A stretch of DNA of 64,000 nucleotides from a bacterium (lineage in GTDB: Bacteria; Myxococcota_A; Polyangia; Nannocystales; Nannocystaceae), in assembly GCA_024742475.1 (NCBI GenBank), contig JANSYI010000028.1, positions 54,573 to 118,572 of the forward strand, read 5' to 3'. This document shows positions 61,626 through 64,000 of the stretch, piece after piece. The notes under the pieces are model-generated. The model worked only from the letters and a program-made list of their open reading frames with translations, searched no databases and was not told the DNA's origin. How positions within the stretch are numbered: the first letter of the stretch is position 1; each line of letters begins with the position of its first letter. The position numbers and the translations under genes are program-made.

Positions 61626-63593
61626 ATGAACATGACGAACCGAATCATCAGCGCAGCGATGGCATTGAGCGTCGGCGTCGCCGGCTGCGAGAGCGCGCAG
61701 GACTCGACCTCGGCCGAGGAGCCCTTCGCGCTCGGGGGCAAGGCCGACGCCGCGTGCCCGCCGTCCTCGACGCTGTGCTGGAGCGGCGACGACATGGAGG
61801 TGGCCAAGGCGATGCTCGACCTCGAGGACGAGGTGCGCTTCGGCTACGAACCCAAGAAGGCGCTGACCCAGATCATCGAGCACGCGAACTACCTCGAGCA
61901 CAAGCTCACCGACGCGCAGCTTCAGGCGCTCGATCAGGTCGCGGCGATGGTCTCGCAGCTCCCCGAGGGAGACTTCGAGCTGCCGCCGGTCGAGGTCGAC
62001 GAGGACGGCGAGATGGTCTTGGAGCTGCCGCCGGGCAACTACCGCGACGGGGTCGACGTCCTGGCCACCCTGCACGCCGACGTGGTCGGCGACATGCTCG
62101 GGGCCTACGTCGCGGCCAACGTGGTTCCGCTGGGCCAGTTCTCCGAGACCGAGATCAACGGCAAGACCGACGACACGAGCGTGGGCGAGGAGCAGGACTT
62201 CTCCGACGTCGAGGGGCTGACGCCCGACATGCAGCGCAGCTTGCAGCTCATGTACGACTCCGGCGTCATCGGGGCCGCGATGGCCACGATGTATCGCGGC
62301 ACCAACGTGCTCAACCACGACTACGAGGTGATCAACGCCGAGAACTTCGGCGAGGTCATCGATGGCGACGGCCGCATTCGGCCCTCGGGTCTCACGCGCG
62401 AAGCGAAGACGCGGCACATCATCCGCAAGTACACGGCTGCGGCAGCCGCCGTGGGCGCGGGGGCTGGCGTGGTCGCGCTCGTGCCCATCGCCGGCACGGC
62501 CCTTTCGATCTCCGCCGAGACGTTCCTGCTGCTCAAGCTCCACGCACAGATGACCTTCGAGATCGGAGCGGTCTACGGCTGGGACATTCGTGAGGGCGAC
62601 AACCTCTATTTGCTCAGCATGCTCCTGATGGGTGAAGGGCTGGCCACCGAGGCTGCCGACATCGTGATCTCGAACATGCTGGTCCCGATCCTCTCCAAGC
62701 GGCTCGCGCGAAAGTTCGGGGTCACGCTCGGAGCCGAGGTCGCCGAGCGCGTGGCGAACCGGTCGATCGGTCTGCTGCTCGACTTCTTCAGCCGCAAAGC
62801 CCAACAGGAGATCGCCGAGGCCGCGCTCGAAGGCACGGCGCGCGGCATCGGTCGCACGATCCTCGGGTGGGCGACGCTCGGGGCTGCGGTGCTGGTCAGC
62901 GCGGGTCTGGACGCCGCGGCGACGTGGCACCTGGGCCATTCCGTCGAGGCGATGTCCAAGCGGTGGCTCGGCGACGTCATGCTCGAGGCCAGCACCTACA
63001 TGGCCGACCAGCGCCCTCGCGACTGCGTCTTCCGAGGCATGGCCGCCATGGCGTGGCGCGACGGCGAGGTGTCCGAGGAGGAGAAGAACCTGTTCGTGGC
63101 CTTCCTCGCCAAGCCCTACGCGCTCGATGAGGGGTCGTGGTTCGTCCTGGCAGAGGACGAGGTGGCCCGGCAAGCCGCGATGGTCGGGGCGTGGACCGAG
63201 GCCGACAGCCTCTCGGACACGCAGGAGTGCATGGAAGACGAGTTCCAGGGCTCGACGTCGGCCGACCGTATCAGCCTGCTCGGACACTTCTATTCGATGA
63301 TGCTCATCGACGGTCACGCCGACGAGCGCGAGCAGGACACGTACGAAGCCTACCGGGACGGCCTCGATGGCGACGGATGGTTCGACGGCGCCGAGATCGA
63401 CTTCCAGCACCTCGAGTACGTCGAGAGGGCGCTGTTCTTGACGACCAACCCCGGCATCGTCGTCGAAGAGTTCGCGCCCGAGCACACCGAGCTGGCCGAG
63501 CAGCTCCTCACCGCCGACGTGTTCGAGTTCCTCGAGTCGCCCAACCCGACCATTCGCGCGCAGTTCGATTGCGGCTTCGAGGGTGGGTGCTGA
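61626..63593 (+). CDS. Lipoprotein with EcsC-like and TerB-like domains
   Basis: 655 residues. A GGGGGA lies about six bases before the ATG. The lipobox VAGC is followed by a short linker and a helical region with an acidic stretch. An EcsC-like part has GAGAGVVALVPIAGTALSIS and LHAQMTFEIGAVYGWD. The C-terminus has TerB-like helices (RGMAAMAWRDGEVSEEEKNL). Both domains are normally cytoplasmic or membrane-linked, so a lipidated version is unusual. The last six codons and the stop are copied in the repeats downstream. Confidence 0.78.
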   Translation: MNMTNRIISAAMALSVGVAGCESAQDSTSAEEPFALGGKADAACPPSSTLCWSGDDMEVAKAMLDLEDEVRFGYEPKKALTQIIEHANYLEHKLTDAQLQALDQVAAMVSQLPEGDFELPPVEVDEDGEMVLELPPGNYRDGVDVLATLHADVVGDMLGAYVAANVVPLGQFSETEINGKTDDTSVGEEQDFSDVEGLTPDMQRSLQLMYDSGVIGAAMATMYRGTNVLNHDYEVINAENFGEVIDGDGRIRPSGLTREAKTRHIIRKYTAAAAAVGAGAGVVALVPIAGTALSISAETFLLLKLHAQMTFEIGAVYGWDIREGDNLYLLSMLLMGEGLATEAADIVISNMLVPILSKRLARKFGVTLGAEVAERVANRSIGLLLDFFSRKAQQEIAEAALEGTARGIGRTILGWATLGAAVLVSAGLDAAATWHLGHSVEAMSKRWLGDVMLEASTYMADQRPRDCVFRGMAAMAWRDGEVSEEEKNLFVAFLAKPYALDEGSWFVLAEDEVARQAAMVGAWTEADSLSDTQECMEDEFQGSTSADRISLLGHFYSMMLIDGHADEREQDTYEAYRDGLDGDGWFDGAEIDFQHLEYVERALFLTTNPGIVVEEFAPEHTELAEQLLTADVFEFLESPNPTIRAQFDCGFEGGC

Positions 63594-64000
63594 CGCCTCC
63601 TCTGCGTCGCCTCCCCCCTGCGGGGTGAGGGGAGGCTCCTTGGGAGGCTGCGCGGGGGTTTTTCGGTCAGCCGCAGGCCATCTTTAGCGCTGCGCGACCC
63701 TTCGAGTCTGCTCGCTTGGGCTTCGAGGGTGGGTGCTGACGCCTCCTCTGCGTCGCCTCCCCCCTGCGGGGTGAGGGGAGGCTCCTTGGGAGGCTGCGCG
63801 GGGTTTTTTCGGTCAGCCGCAGGCCAGCTTTAGCGCTGCGCGACCCTGCGGGTCTGCTCGCTTGGGCGTCGAGGGTGGGTGCGGACGCCTCCTCAGCGTC
63901 GACGCGCCCCTGCGGGGTGAGGGGAGGCTCGTTGGGAGGCTGCGCGGGGGTTTTTCGGTCAGCCGCAGGCCATCTTTAGCGCTGCGCGACCCTTCGGGTC
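63573..64000 (+). repeat. 146-bp tandem repeat carrying gene 3' end and terminator
   Basis: Three copies with a period of 146 bases begin at 63573, 63719 and 63865; the last is cut by the window end. Each holds the end of the preceding gene (GGCTTCGAGGGTGGG with variants), a GCCTCCCC/GGGGAGGC-type hairpin and a T run (63659, 63804 and 63951). Small differences separate the copies. The first copy overlaps the stop codon at 63591-63593. Confidence 0.93.

Noticed and set aside
63573..64000. CRISPR or mobile element
   Set aside because: The repeat period is 146 bases with no spacers, no transposase and no terminal inverted repeats.

Overview
The window is a very GC-rich (about 70%), gene-dense bacterial chromosome segment with long antisense shadow frames. 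It suggests a myxobacterium of the Nannocystineae type. The reasons are at least seventeen lipoproteins or secreted proteins with Ser/Thr/Gly/Asp-rich linkers directly after the lipobox, a MYXO-CTERM-like tail on an esterase, FG-GAP and choice-of-anchor proteins, and a histone-fold protein. No closer assignment is possible from the sequence alone. There are no rRNAs, IS elements, prophages or CRISPR arrays; one tRNA gene is present.

Layout. 1-5844 (minus): a run of secreted or lipoprotein genes with a cupin and an alpha/beta hydrolase. 5909-12666 (mostly plus): xseA-aroE, then ftsZ, an antisense gene for a small histone-fold protein, ftsQ and ftsA. This is a rearranged division cluster; murC with bolA lies separately at 16130-17515 on the other strand. 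12664-20552: a family of hairpin-rich repeats that begin exactly at gene stop codons, among genes for a lipase-like hydrolase, an FG-GAP lipoprotein, mutY, an outer-membrane protein and a winged-helix protein. 20555-26835: an L,D-transpeptidase lipoprotein, a Cys-rich lipoprotein, and topA with a lysine-rich histone-H1-like N-terminal tail. 26903-29523: a translationally coupled pair, a cytochrome-like lipoprotein and a cytochrome/beta-barrel fusion.

29638-42124: a TPR-like lipoprotein coupled to a low-molecular-weight phosphatase, pssA, an M61 peptidase, a membrane protein, a 3-hydroxyacyl-CoA dehydrogenase, a large coiled-coil membrane protein, a SpoIID protein, a CPBP protease, tRNA-Leu and pyruvate kinase. 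42285-50237: secreted proteins of unknown role, a VKOR-DsbA fusion that could form their disulfides, and a protein of tandem Cys-Gly repeats. 50664-55901: an EEP-family hydrolase, S21, and a compact pterin locus (FolM/PTR1-like SDR, MerR regulator, divergent FolE, histidine phosphatase), then a LON-like protein. 55989-64000: further lipoproteins, def, mrp, and a 146-bp tandem repeat that copies the 3' end and terminator of the last gene and runs off the window.

The strongest leads are the histone-fold gene inside the division cluster together with the H1-like TopA tail, the stop-codon-linked hairpin repeats, the cytochrome/barrel fusion operon, the pterin cassette whose SDR has His at the catalytic Tyr position, the tRNA-Leu with an AAG anticodon, and the 146-bp terminator array.
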